A stretch of DNA of 64,000 nt from Ancylomarina sp963977525 (GCA_963977525.1 CAXBPC010000006.1:1-64000); one strand, 5' to 3'; numbered from the stretch's first letter, positions 42,198 through 50,873 are shown. Notes: generated from the sequence alone by a model not told the origin. Translations and numbers: made by a program.

Positions 42198-43499
42198 CTA
42201 TTTCTCTACCGGGCAATATTTCAAACAGCGAGCACAGCTCACACATTCACCTTTATCAGGCGTGTAATCCTCTCGATATTTGAATACGGATAAGCTTGAT
42301 AATGTTAATCCGAAAACCAAACCTAGAAAGCCTCCCAGAATCCAAGCTCCAATATAAAATTGCTCTACAATAACCGCAGCCTCAGAATACAATTCTTCAA
42401 CCGGGGTCCCTGCTGTTTTAAAAGCTTCAATTTCAACAGATGGTAACATCGCATCTGGTTTGAATAACATCAGTTCATTTGCCAAGCTAACTTTGGTATT
42501 TACTTTAGCCAGGTTTTCATGAAAATTAGAAAGTGTCCATCCTCCCAAAATCATTAATGCAGGAATAATCAAACTCAGCTTTATAAATCGTTTGGTTGCC
42601 GAAGGTCTATCTTCCATCACCTTAACTGGTACAGGCTTATTAATGGCTCCCAATGGGCATGAATCTTCGCACAAACGACATTGAATACATTTGTTTGGCG
42701 TAATAGTCAGATGATGTTTTGAGAATCGACTCATCCAATTTAATAACACGCCATATGGGCAAAAGAAACGACAATAAGGTCGAGCGACAAAAGCACTCAA
42801 CAAAAGAAAAATTGCCCCTATGCTAAACATGAAGAAGGTAGCATCGAATCGGTAAATCCCTACAAAAGGATCGTATCTGCAAATAATAAAATCGGTAGCT
42901 GTTGCAGCATACAAAACAGACAAACCTAAATAGATATAGGGAATTAAACCCAAGACTTTTTGCAACCAAGTTTTCATTGTTACAGGATGTAATAACAACA
43001 CATCTTGTATAGCTCCTAAAGGACAAACTCCAGCACAAAATGTTCGTCCAAAAAACAAAGTATAAACCAATGGGATGATAAAAAATGCCATTGCAGATAG
43101 CGGAATACTATATTCGGGTTGGAAGAGAGCTAAGGTTACATTCTGCAAAGATCCCACTGAACATATACAGCCTTCACGAAAAAAGCCAAAATATAAAATT
43201 GAGAAAACCGAAACTGCCAAAACACCTCTTCGCGATCGTTTCTTTAAGATCAACCAAGTTATTAGAGAAAGAGCTAGGATGAGAATTAAAACATCAAACC
43301 ATGCGAAAAAGTCAGCTCTTGCCTCAGGCATTGATGTGACTGGTTGTGTGTAGCCCGACTCAAACTCTGGTTTTGGGAAACGCTGCTGTTGAGCTAAAAG
43401 TGGAAAACCTGAAGTCATCATCAAAACAAATAAAGAAAGCAGAGTGACAAGCTTCTTTAGATTCCAGGTTTGTGTTAAGTATTTTAAAATTTCTGACAT
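42198..43499 (-). CDS. NosR/NapH-like membrane polyferredoxin
   Basis: A 433-residue inner-membrane protein with about six helices (residues 17-36, 66-86, 93-108, 134-152, 183-203, 220-240, and more near 306-325 and 382-402). It carries the paired CxxxCP motifs of the family (FCAGVCPLGAIQ at 155, FFCPYGVLLNW at 246), a [4Fe-4S] site CIQCRLCEDSCPLGAI (271-281) and a second at the very C-terminus (CVSCARCLKYCP, 419-429), plus GCICSVGS near 111. NapH and NosR move electrons between quinol or flavins and periplasmic partners. The FMN-binding domain of NosR is absent. It lies 30 bases after a Tat-ferredoxin gene, as napH lies beside napG, so both likely form one membrane redox unit. Confidence 0.87.
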   Translation of the reverse strand: MSEILKYLTQTWNLKKLVTLLSLFVLMMTSGFPLLAQQQRFPKPEFESGYTQPVTSMPEARADFFAWFDVLILILALSLITWLILKKRSRRGVLAVSVFSILYFGFFREGCICSVGSLQNVTLALFQPEYSIPLSAMAFFIIPLVYTLFFGRTFCAGVCPLGAIQDVLLLHPVTMKTWLQKVLGLIPYIYLGLSVLYAATATDFIICRYDPFVGIYRFDATFFMFSIGAIFLLLSAFVARPYCRFFCPYGVLLNWMSRFSKHHLTITPNKCIQCRLCEDSCPLGAINKPVPVKVMEDRPSATKRFIKLSLIIPALMILGGWTLSNFHENLAKVNTKVSLANELMLFKPDAMLPSVEIEAFKTAGTPVEELYSEAAVIVEQFYIGAWILGGFLGLVFGLTLSSLSVFKYREDYTPDKGECVSCARCLKYCPVEK

Positions 43500-43529
43500 T
43501 AAGAAATCTGTTTAAGGTATTGAATTAGG

Positions 43530-44099
43530 TTAGCCTTTCTTTTCTTTTTTAAAGCCTGAAAACTTATACGGCTCGTCAGCTGGCACACGTGAAAATGCAT
43601 CAGAAGGACAATCACGAGCAATGGCACATTGATTGCAATTCACACATAAATCGTGACTTACCTGCAACTGGAGTGATCCATTTCCAAAAGCTCCACAACC
43701 TTTCACACATTTGCCACAGCCAATGCATAAGTCTTCGATTATTTCGTACTCAAAGAATGGATCTTCGATATACTTTCTTTTAATTGCGCCAGTTGGGCAA
43801 AGTTGATTTTCAGCACCAGTTGTAATATTCTTCACATTAGGACGAAGGTAGCCGCCACATAAATCGCAATAGCCACACATATCGTAAACGTGAATACATT
43901 TCACTGCAGATGGAGTCACCACGCAAGAGGTTGCACAACGTCCGCATTGAGTACACTTTGTGGTATCAATTTGCCAAAGGGTATTACCTGATACCGTTTT
44001 ATGAGCCAAGACACCTGTCACCCCAACCAAGCTTGCTCCTGCCGCAAAGCGAAAGCAAGTGTTTATAAAATCTCTTCTATTTTTTCCTTTATCATTCAT
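43530..44099 (-). CDS. Tat-targeted four-cluster ferredoxin (NapG-like)
   Basis: A 189-residue protein whose N-terminus has a twin-arginine signal (KNRRDFIN, then the hydrophobic segment ending near residue 32). Four [4Fe-4S] binding sets follow: CTQCGRCATSC, CIHVYDMCGYCDLC with QLCPTGAI, CIGCGKCVKGC and CVNCNQCAIARDCP. It is exported folded, with clusters, and would work on the periplasmic face beside the NapH-like protein, as NapG/MauM-type ferredoxins do. No nitrate reductase or other terminal reductase gene is near, so the final acceptor is open. Confidence 0.87.
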   Translation of the reverse strand: MNDKGKNRRDFINTCFRFAAGASLVGVTGVLAHKTVSGNTLWQIDTTKCTQCGRCATSCVVTPSAVKCIHVYDMCGYCDLCGGYLRPNVKNITTGAENQLCPTGAIKRKYIEDPFFEYEIIEDLCIGCGKCVKGCGAFGNGSLQLQVSHDLCVNCNQCAIARDCPSDAFSRVPADEPYKFSGFKKEKKG

Positions 44100-44110
44100 T
44101 CTTCTACAAA

Positions 44111-44314
44111 TTATTGTATCGAATTTTTCTTCTTATAGTCAACACCATCAGGTAAACCACAGCCTTTAACTTTTCTACAATTACGACATACAAAATCGAA
44201 GTCACAGCTGCCTTCAGAATTTATGCTTCTATAAACCATTGTTCCTGAAAAAATTGCCAATGCACTTAAAATTGTTCCTCGTCCTATATTGTGTAAAAAT
44301 TTTCTTCTATCCAT
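44111..44314 (-). CDS. Small Tat-targeted four-cysteine protein
   Basis: A 67-residue protein: Tat signal (MDRRKFLHNIGRG, hydrophobic stretch to about residue 29), then a mature part of under 40 residues with CDFDFVCRNCRKVKGCGLP (C-x5-C-x2-C-x5-C). Four cysteines at this spacing could bind one metal (zinc ribbon or rubredoxin-like iron) or a cluster. I do not recognise the family. It stands 11 bases before the NapG-like gene, so it is likely a further electron carrier or an assembly factor of the same complex. Confidence 0.75.
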   Translation of the reverse strand: MDRRKFLHNIGRGTILSALAIFSGTMVYRSINSEGSCDFDFVCRNCRKVKGCGLPDGVDYKKKNSIQ

Positions 44315-44365
44315 CTTATTTTATTCTCTCTCAAGTGAATCCTAGATTATTTAAATTCGTTTGAA

Positions 44366-45337
44366 TCACTCTATTTCTTTTAACTCAAAAATTCTAACCA
44401 TTTTTCTTGATGGATCTAAAACAATGATTCTATCATTAGAATCTACTGCTAAATCCAATCCTGTAGTTCCCGCATCAAATTGACTGGGAGCTGCAACAAC
44501 CGATTTAAAATCGCCTGATGGTAAATGAATCTTTATTCTTTCTAATCCCTTTTCACTTGTCACAAATGAACCATCAGATAACATGGCCACATGACTTGGA
44601 TTACAACAACCACCAAAACCATCAATTTGCATTGATGTGCGTTCCCAAGTTGATATCAAATCTCCTTTTTCATTATAAGCCTCCAGAGCATGTCGACCAG
44701 GATTCACAACCCAAAGCTCACCTTGACGACCAAACATGAGATCAAAATAGGGGCTCGGAATCACAAAACCTCTAATCCCTTTTTCAAGATTCTTGGCTCC
44801 AATAATATTGATCTTCTTTCCATCTATTGTATACTGATGAACGATTTTCTGTCCCGCATCCGCTATATAAACAACACCATCCTTTTCAGCTATACTGCTG
44901 ATATAGGCTTTTGCTCCTTTAATTTGAAAACTGTTATTTAATCCACCGTTTGGCTTACGAACATCAACTCTATTTCCAACACCTAAAAGGATATTTCCTG
45001 ATTCAGAAATACTAACAGAGTGAGCATTTCCTCTAACTTTCATACTCGATTGTACCTGTCCTTGTGAATCAAAGATCCAAAGCTTATCAGTTCCACTCAC
45101 ATAGATTCTATCTTCCGCATCTAATGCAAGTCCAAAAACAGATTCGGAATTAATTTTAAAAGATGACACTTCCTTGTAAGCAATTAATGAAGAATCAACC
45201 TTCCTCAATTCTTTAAGATCATATTCATAGATATTTTGTTGAGGTTTTGGTTTCTCAAAAAACAAGTCACCTGCAATTAAACCTACCAATAAAAGAAGGA
45301 GTACAATCGAAAATATTAATGTCAATTTGTTTTTCAT
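44366..45337 (-). CDS. Membrane-anchored NHL-like six-bladed propeller
   Basis: A 323-residue protein from the ATG at 45337 (a TTG 15 bases upstream is less likely). A single N-terminal helix (residues about 6-24) anchors it with the bulk outside. The rest is a six-bladed propeller of NHL type, with blades such as VFGLALDAEDRIYVSGTDKL, VYIADAGQKIVHQYTIDGKK, GELWVVNPGRHALEAYNEKG and LDLAVDSNDRIIVLDPSRK. CCNPSH at about residue 245 holds two adjacent cysteines. NHL propellers bind proteins or ligands and are rarely enzymes. It sits between the propeller genes and the Tat-ferredoxin genes. Confidence 0.78.
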   Translation of the reverse strand: MKNKLTLIFSIVLLLLLVGLIAGDLFFEKPKPQQNIYEYDLKELRKVDSSLIAYKEVSSFKINSESVFGLALDAEDRIYVSGTDKLWIFDSQGQVQSSMKVRGNAHSVSISESGNILLGVGNRVDVRKPNGGLNNSFQIKGAKAYISSIAEKDGVVYIADAGQKIVHQYTIDGKKINIIGAKNLEKGIRGFVIPSPYFDLMFGRQGELWVVNPGRHALEAYNEKGDLISTWERTSMQIDGFGGCCNPSHVAMLSDGSFVTSEKGLERIKIHLPSGDFKSVVAAPSQFDAGTTGLDLAVDSNDRIIVLDPSRKMVRIFELKEIE

Positions 45338-45361
45338 ATCTCGTTTTTTCAAAGTCCAATA

Positions 45362-46789
45362 TTAGTTTGCACGCAAGTCAATACAAAGCAGGTGTTTTGA
45401 ATCTCGCATCAACAATCGACCATCCGTTATCACCATCGGTCCCCAAGCATCATGGCCATCTATAAGCTTCACTTTATCTAGCAATTCAAATTTCTCAGTA
45501 GAAGCTCTGGCAATGGTTAATTCACCATTATCTTTTAGGATAAAGAATTTACCATCGGCTACTAAGTAAGGACCTAAACCAAAACGATCAGTCTTACCAC
45601 TTGTCCACAATATCTTTGTACAATCGTTAGGATCGCTACATACAAATTGATTACGCATTGCACCTGCATCCTTCGGTAGGATAGTAAACATGCGTCCTTT
45701 ATATAAAACTGGCGTCTGTTGTTCGGATGCCATTCCGTCTTTGGGCTTGTATTTTTGTAAGGTTTCAACCTGATATGTTTCACCCATTTTCTTCACTTGA
45801 AAGAGAGCCCCTCCAGCTCCATATCCAGCAGTCATAAACACTTTCCCATCATCATAAATCAAGGGCGATGGAGCAACTACTGAAGGAGAAAAATCTTTTG
45901 TCTTCCATAGAATTTCCCCAAGATCGTCGCCTTCGGCTGATACACCACAAATCCCACCTACTGCTGCATAAACCCACATTTTCTTTCCATCAAGTTCCAT
46001 TGGCATTACAGATGAATGAGACATTTTCCATCCATCAGGGTTAGGCGTTTCCCACAAAACTTTTCCTGTTTCACAATCAACACCAATCAAAAGAGATTTT
46101 CCTCCTGGTGCAATTATGGCTACATTATTATCGATAACCGGACATTGCCCTGTGTACCAAAAAGGAACATCAGATTGGTAATCCTTGACTAAATCGAGTC
46201 CCCACAAAAAATCACCTGTTTCAGGATCCACACACATCACATGGCAACGGGGGCCCATACTCACAATATATTTATCGTTAATTGCAGGAATGGTTCTCGA
46301 CATACCATGATTTCTCTTCACATGAACCTTATACGATCGTTTCCATATCTCTTCACCACTCTCCAAAGAAAAACATCTAAGGACATCTGCTTTTTTCACC
46401 TCATCGTAATCAAGCAAATAAACTTTCCCGTTATACACAACTGGTGCAGCATGTCCTTCACCCAAATCTTGTTTCCACAGAATTTTAGGCTCAGGCCCAA
46501 TCTTATCTACAAGTTTGATTTCTTCCTTAGAGATATTATCAAAATCAGCACCTCTAAACTGAGTCCATTTTCCAGTTAAGCTTGAAGCATGCTCAATATA
46601 TGATTTGAATTTCTCTCCAATATTCACCTCATCAACAACTATGCTTCCAGCTTTTGGACGATTATCCAAACCAGGCACACTTGCTGAAAAATTTTGAACT
46701 GGATCGTATCTCAACCAAAAAACAAAAACTGACACAGCAATTACAATTGCCAAAGTCAGGAAAATAATATTTAAGGATTTTTTATTCAT
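45362..46789 (-). CDS. Membrane-anchored PQQ-like beta-propeller
   Basis: A 475-residue protein with one N-terminal helix (about 7-25, NIIFLTLAIVIAVSVFVFW) and a periplasmic propeller. It opens with WTQFRGADFDNIS and shows blades LRCFSLESGEEIWKRSY, VMCVDPETGDFLWGLD and LIGVDCETGKVLWETPN. Several cysteines are present in the later blades (GVSAEGDD region, CSDPNDCTKI). It is longer than the lipoprotein-type paralogs and lacks their RHG ending. The gene lies 11 bases from the upstream propeller gene and 24 from the NHL gene, in one operon. Confidence 0.83.
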   Translation of the reverse strand: MNKKSLNIIFLTLAIVIAVSVFVFWLRYDPVQNFSASVPGLDNRPKAGSIVVDEVNIGEKFKSYIEHASSLTGKWTQFRGADFDNISKEEIKLVDKIGPEPKILWKQDLGEGHAAPVVYNGKVYLLDYDEVKKADVLRCFSLESGEEIWKRSYKVHVKRNHGMSRTIPAINDKYIVSMGPRCHVMCVDPETGDFLWGLDLVKDYQSDVPFWYTGQCPVIDNNVAIIAPGGKSLLIGVDCETGKVLWETPNPDGWKMSHSSVMPMELDGKKMWVYAAVGGICGVSAEGDDLGEILWKTKDFSPSVVAPSPLIYDDGKVFMTAGYGAGGALFQVKKMGETYQVETLQKYKPKDGMASEQQTPVLYKGRMFTILPKDAGAMRNQFVCSDPNDCTKILWTSGKTDRFGLGPYLVADGKFFILKDNGELTIARASTEKFELLDKVKLIDGHDAWGPMVITDGRLLMRDSKHLLCIDLRAN

Positions 46790-46800
46790 AGAAATGCAGG

Positions 46801-48048
46801 CTATGCTTTAATATTATAAGCCATCAAGGCATCTTCGTGACGTACATACATAATGCCATCTTTTATCACTAAATGCGACCAGTGTGGACCTTTTCCCAAT
46901 GGCACTTTAAAAGTGCTAATCACCTTAAAACCATCAGGACTTACTTTAGCCAAAGCTATATTCCCACCTTTCTCATCGTAACAATACAACATACCTTCTG
47001 CAGAAATAATAGAACCTTTGTTTTCCCACTCAGTTTCGTACATTGGCCTTCCTGTTTCCCACTCTAGACAAACCCATTTACCCATTCTGTTGTGTACCCA
47101 GTTAGCGCCATAAACGTAGTCGCCTAAACGAACCGCTCCACCATGATGCACGTCTAATAGAGAGTCAACATAAACCAATTTCACTGAAGATGCATCTTCA
47201 CTTAGATCGAGCATTACAGAATTGTGATCGTAACCATTAGTTACAAAGATTTTCCCGTTGTGATAAAGAGGTGTATTAGTTTGAATATTCGCCTTCCATT
47301 CTCCACCAGCATATTTCGCGTAATCAAAAGTCCAGATGATTTCACCACTCTCAGGATTAACGCCAATAATATTGTTTTCCGTTACAGTAACAATAAGTTT
47401 TGTTCCATTGCGATCAACCATAAGAGGTGACACATAGGCTGGGTTATCATTTAAACTCTTAGATTGCCAAACAACTTCACCCGTGTTTTTATTCAAGGCA
47501 ATCATAGTTGTTTTAGGTCCACCAGGTGTATAATAAACAAGATCATCGTGTAGCAAAAGAGATTCCGATATTCCCCACTGACCATAGGTTCCTTCGAATT
47601 CTTCACTAGCTTTCACTTGCCAAAAAATATCTCCTGTTAGAGCATTCAAGCAAGCTAAATCACCTTTACCACTAGAAAGATAAATTCTATCATTCTCAAT
47701 AGTTGGTGTACAACGACTATCAGGGAATGTGCTATCCCAACGACGACCATAAGGCACTTGCCATTTAAGTTGACCTTTCATATCAACAGCCATCAAAACA
47801 TCCATTGAATCTTTAATCCCTGTTAGGTAAACAGCATCGTTCACTACTGCAACTGAAGAATAACCTTTCGGTATATCAACCAGTGACCACAACATCTCTG
47901 GTCCATCCTTAGGCCATTTTTTTAGCAAACCTGTTTCATTATAAACTCCTGTCCGATTTGGTCCGCGCCATTCGCTTTTTTGTTTTGGAGAGTTACATTG
48001 GGTAAAAACCGTGATGGCAACCAGGCCAAGTAAAAACAGTCGTTTCAT
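46801..48048 (-). CDS. PQQ-like beta-propeller lipoprotein 2
   Basis: A 415-residue lipoprotein (AITVFTQC, lipid on Cys18). The propeller begins SEWRGPNRTGVYNETG and ends HWSHLVIKDGIMYVRHEDAL, nearly the same frame as the propellers at 29237 and 48242. Inner blades include LMAVDMKGQLKWQVPYG, LACLNALTGDIFWQVK and MIALNKNTGEVVWQSKS. It is probably the first gene of a sub-operon, since 193 bp with promoter-like sequence separates it from the preceding propeller gene. Confidence 0.85.
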   Translation of the reverse strand: MKRLFLLGLVAITVFTQCNSPKQKSEWRGPNRTGVYNETGLLKKWPKDGPEMLWSLVDIPKGYSSVAVVNDAVYLTGIKDSMDVLMAVDMKGQLKWQVPYGRRWDSTFPDSRCTPTIENDRIYLSSGKGDLACLNALTGDIFWQVKASEEFEGTYGQWGISESLLLHDDLVYYTPGGPKTTMIALNKNTGEVVWQSKSLNDNPAYVSPLMVDRNGTKLIVTVTENNIIGVNPESGEIIWTFDYAKYAGGEWKANIQTNTPLYHNGKIFVTNGYDHNSVMLDLSEDASSVKLVYVDSLLDVHHGGAVRLGDYVYGANWVHNRMGKWVCLEWETGRPMYETEWENKGSIISAEGMLYCYDEKGGNIALAKVSPDGFKVISTFKVPLGKGPHWSHLVIKDGIMYVRHEDALMAYNIKA

Positions 48049-48097
48049 TTTTGTGTTTTTTATCTTCTTTATTCTCAGAATGAAGTACTAGGTGTTT

Positions 48098-48105
48098 CAA
48101 ATTTA
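48098..48105 (-). promoter_or_regulatory. Putative -7 box for the propeller sub-operon
   Basis: On the minus strand TAAATTTG fits TAnnTTTG, 50 bases before the ATG at 48048. A clear TTTG element upstream is not seen. Farther upstream, 48207-48221 holds the inverted repeat AGTCTT-ATT-AAGACT, which could be an operator or a weak terminator of the preceding gene. Confidence 0.35.
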
Positions 48106-48241
48106 TCAATTTCACAAGTGATTTTAATAAATAAAAAGCTCGTTAACATCCAGTTAACAAGAAATAATTCTTAATTAATCTAAAGAAAAACAATATTAAG
48201 ATTGAGTCTTATTAAGACTACAGATTGATTCATATTTGATC

Positions 48242-49447
48242 CTAAATTTCATAAACCATAAAAGCACCACCATGTCGCACATACATTCGGTTGTTGTGAA
48301 TCACTAAATGCGCCCAATGTTGTTTAGTACCCATTGGAACTCTAAAGAAACTCACCTTATTGAATTCACCATTTTTGATATCGATTAAACCGATTTCGCC
48401 ATTATCGCCATAGCAATACAACATGCCATCAGCAAAAATAACGCTTCCTTTAACTATTGCCTTTGACGAATAAACTTCCTCACCTGTTTTCCAATCGATG
48501 CAATACCACATGCGGTTTTCATGTCCTGATACATAAATTTTACCATCGACTAAAACAGCACCTCCCATTTGGTTATCGACAAATGTATTTCGCCATAATT
48601 CTTTCACTGACGATCCATCTTCAGATAATTGAAGCATTACGCCACCTTTTCCATAGCCACTAAAACAAAATAATTCTCCATCTTTATACAAAGGTGTATT
48701 TGGATGAATGTCATACAGGTTCTTATGTTCGAAACTCCAAAGCATTTCTCCATTCTGGATATCAATTCCAATAATTGAGCTACCTGTATGCGTTACCATA
48801 AGTGAGCGATTTCCTCGCTTAACTAGTAAAGGAGAACAATAAGCTGACTTCTCGCCCATTGCTTTTGTTTTCCATATCAAATCACCAGTCTTTTTATTTA
48901 CTGCAATTACATTAGTCTCTTCACCACCTGGAGTACAGAATAACATATCACCTTCAATTAAAAGATTTTCAGTCATTCCGAAACGTAGGTTTCTACCACC
49001 ATATTCTGTTAGCATATTTTTAGACCAAACTTTCTCACCATTCTTCGCAGACATAGCCACTAATTCACCATGACCACTCATCATATACAAAAGACCATCA
49101 TTCAATAAAGGCGTACCTCTTACACCATCATAATTATCCATCCACTCTTTCGCGTAGTTCTTTTTCCACAACTGCTTTCCTGAATGATCAAATGCAATAA
49201 TGAAACCTTGATCTCCATCAACACCTCCAGTATATACAATATCGTCTGTTACTGTAGCCGACGCATGTCCATCACCTAAAGCATCAAAACTCCACAATAA
49301 CTTTGGGCCAGCTTCAGGCCACTTCTTCATTAAATCTTTAGTATCATACTTACCATCACGATCAACACCTCTCCACTGCATCATTTCCTGAGAATGAGAC
49401 TGGAAGACAAACAACAAACTGGCTACGAATAAAAAAAGAGATCTCAT
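48242..49447 (-). CDS. Secreted PQQ-like beta-propeller, first gene of the locus
   Basis: From the ATG at 49447 the protein has 401 residues (a GTG 27 bases upstream would spoil the signal peptide). Signal peptide residues 1-20, cut after SHSQ. The propeller opens MMQWRGVDRDGKYDTKDL and ends QHWAHLVIHNNRMYVRHGGA; blades include IIAFDHSGKQLWKKNYA, LVAMSAKNGEKVWSKN and VIAVNKKTGDLIWKTKA. It is a close paralog of the lipoproteins at 29237 and 46801 but lacks a lipobox. It is the most upstream gene of the minus-strand locus, separated by a strong terminator from the methyltransferase gene, so a main promoter should lie in 49448-49618; I could not fix it by sequence. Confidence 0.85.
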   Translation of the reverse strand: MRSLFLFVASLLFVFQSHSQEMMQWRGVDRDGKYDTKDLMKKWPEAGPKLLWSFDALGDGHASATVTDDIVYTGGVDGDQGFIIAFDHSGKQLWKKNYAKEWMDNYDGVRGTPLLNDGLLYMMSGHGELVAMSAKNGEKVWSKNMLTEYGGRNLRFGMTENLLIEGDMLFCTPGGEETNVIAVNKKTGDLIWKTKAMGEKSAYCSPLLVKRGNRSLMVTHTGSSIIGIDIQNGEMLWSFEHKNLYDIHPNTPLYKDGELFCFSGYGKGGVMLQLSEDGSSVKELWRNTFVDNQMGGAVLVDGKIYVSGHENRMWYCIDWKTGEEVYSSKAIVKGSVIFADGMLYCYGDNGEIGLIDIKNGEFNKVSFFRVPMGTKQHWAHLVIHNNRMYVRHGGAFMVYEI

Positions 49448-49618
49448 ATTTTTAAATTTTGGATTCAAAATCACTACAAACTATTACAAGATTCTAAAGA
49501 TAAGACCAATCCATCTCAAATATCTATGAGAAACACCCATATTGAGAAATCCATCATAAGTCTAAATAAGCTCAAGAGGTTTATTTTTTAATAAAACGCA
49601 AGATCCCACATAAAAATA

Positions 49619-49647
49619 AGGGCTAGCTGAAATAATCAGCTAGCCCT
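49619..49647 (-). terminator. Strong terminator upstream of the propeller locus
   Basis: A 12-bp perfect stem AGGGCTAGCTGA/TCAGCTAGCCCT with a 5-base loop, followed on the minus strand by TTATTTTTATG. It ends the methyltransferase transcript 37 bases past its stop and marks the boundary of the locus. Confidence 0.85.
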
Positions 49648-49683
49648 TTAATATGCTATTATGGAATAATATAATTATTCTCG

Positions 49684-50346
49684 CTATCTCAATATTTTAA
49701 TAAAGAGAACTATATTAGGTTTAATACAAACCATTTCTGAATTCCACTTATCTGCCAAGAATTTAAAACATTGCTCCGAGAAAAAGCAGACATGAGTCAT
49801 ATCCCTCTTGTAATACCAATCCGGGAACTCATCTTTCGAAGGCAAAAATTGGGTTTTTATAGCCAAAACTCCATCAGATCTCAACAAACTAAATAAACGA
49901 TCGAGCTCCATTTGTGGCTTATGAAGATGCTCTACCACTTCACAAGAAGTAATAAAATCATAAGATTTACTAAACACCACTTCATTGGGAGCATAGAAAG
50001 CATCATAAATATCAGTTTGAAATCCTCGAGACTCGAACATCTTTGATAAAGTTGGACCAGGGCCACTTCCAAAATCCAAACCACAATCCCCTTCTGATAT
50101 TCTATCAAGAACGGGGTTCATAATTTGTTTCAGATAGTCTTGATAAACCAAATCATCAGGTAAGTTTTCATGCTGATCATATTTAATTTTCTCAGCTTTA
50201 TACGTAATAAAAAACACCTTAGGTACGAAAACAAGCCCACAATCTATGCAAGAATAGTACTCACGAGATTCTCCTTCGTAATAAAACGAAGTGTTTTCGG
50301 AACGACACAAAGGACATTTTTCCACAATCAGGATTTTGGTAAACAC
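49684..50346 (-). CDS. SAM-dependent methyltransferase with N-terminal zinc ribbon
   Basis: Up to 220 residues. The frame begins with a GTG at 50346; a second GTG at 50325 (just before EKCPLC) would give 213 residues and is equally possible, and no ATG is available. The N-terminal CPLC and CIDCGLV pairs form a zinc ribbon, as in many class I methyltransferases acting on lipids or sugars. SAM motif I is GLDFGSGPGPTLSKMF, motif II region includes DFITSCEVVEHLHKP. The substrate is unknown. The small membrane protein gene lies 27 bases upstream, so both may be one unit. Confidence 0.8.
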   Translation of the reverse strand: MFTKILIVEKCPLCRSENTSFYYEGESREYYSCIDCGLVFVPKVFFITYKAEKIKYDQHENLPDDLVYQDYLKQIMNPVLDRISEGDCGLDFGSGPGPTLSKMFESRGFQTDIYDAFYAPNEVVFSKSYDFITSCEVVEHLHKPQMELDRLFSLLRSDGVLAIKTQFLPSKDEFPDWYYKRDMTHVCFFSEQCFKFLADKWNSEMVCIKPNIVLFIKILR

Positions 50347-50373
50347 AAAGCTTACTTTTATTTCCTCTAAGTC

Positions 50374-50811
50374 CTAATTCTCTTTAAACAATTTAACCTG
50401 CCTCAATCCGAGAACAAACAAAGCCGCCAACTTCAGAACCTCCATAACGCCATACATCATATGAACCGAACTTTTTTCAGGCTGCATCCCTTGAATTATC
50501 AATTGGGCATTCTCATTCAACTCAGGCAACAAATAACCCGACTGAGCCACAATAAAAGTAAAAATTAAAACTCCAGTTGCCACAATAATCTTATCTGTGT
50601 ATCTATAAAAAACGACCACCATAAGAAAAACTGAAAACACGCGCTCAACGCCGTTCAATGCACTAAAAACATGTCTTCCTACATCAAGAGCAGTAGGCAA
50701 GTCAAGACTCTCAGCTCTGAACTTAACCCAAGCCTCCATAAAACTGATAGACAGTATAAAACCTATCCATATAAAACTTACTACAAACCCATAATTTACT
50801 AATTTCTTCAT
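50374..50811 (-). CDS. Small four-helix membrane protein
   Basis: A 145-residue protein with four predicted membrane helices (about 8-27, 55-70, 76-93, 118-137). SFMEAWVKFRAESLDLPTAL and VGRHVFSALNGVERVF carry the only striking conserved-looking polar residues; they resemble DUF4149/TMEM205-like proteins, a weak call. It is divergent from the mraZ cluster and followed by the methyltransferase gene. Confidence 0.65.
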   Translation of the reverse strand: MKKLVNYGFVVSFIWIGFILSISFMEAWVKFRAESLDLPTALDVGRHVFSALNGVERVFSVFLMVVVFYRYTDKIIVATGVLIFTFIVAQSGYLLPELNENAQLIIQGMQPEKSSVHMMYGVMEVLKLAALFVLGLRQVKLFKEN

Positions 50812-50825
50812 GCCAATTATTTTTA

Positions 50826-50833
50826 TACTTTTG
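50826..50833 (+). promoter_or_regulatory. Putative promoter of the dcw cluster (TACTTTTG)
   Basis: TACTTTTG followed by CAGC agrees with the Bacteroidota -7 consensus TAnnTTTG. It would give a leader of about 300 nt before mraZ, starting with a hairpin. The -33 region lacks a good TTTG. Confidence 0.45.
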
Positions 50834-50873
50834 CAGCCATTCTAAGGTTTAGAGCTGCTGAATATTATTTTGA

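Noticed and set aside
41698..42293. Overlapping open frames on both strands across the 21-bp repeats
   Set aside because: They are open only because the unit is 21 bp and stop-free. The minus-strand frames start with TTG or no start, and composition follows the DNA repeat.
42198..44099. Nitrate or nitrous oxide reduction genes
   Set aside because: The NapH/NapG-like pair lacks NapA, NapB, NosZ or NosD neighbours, and the FMN domain of NosR is absent.
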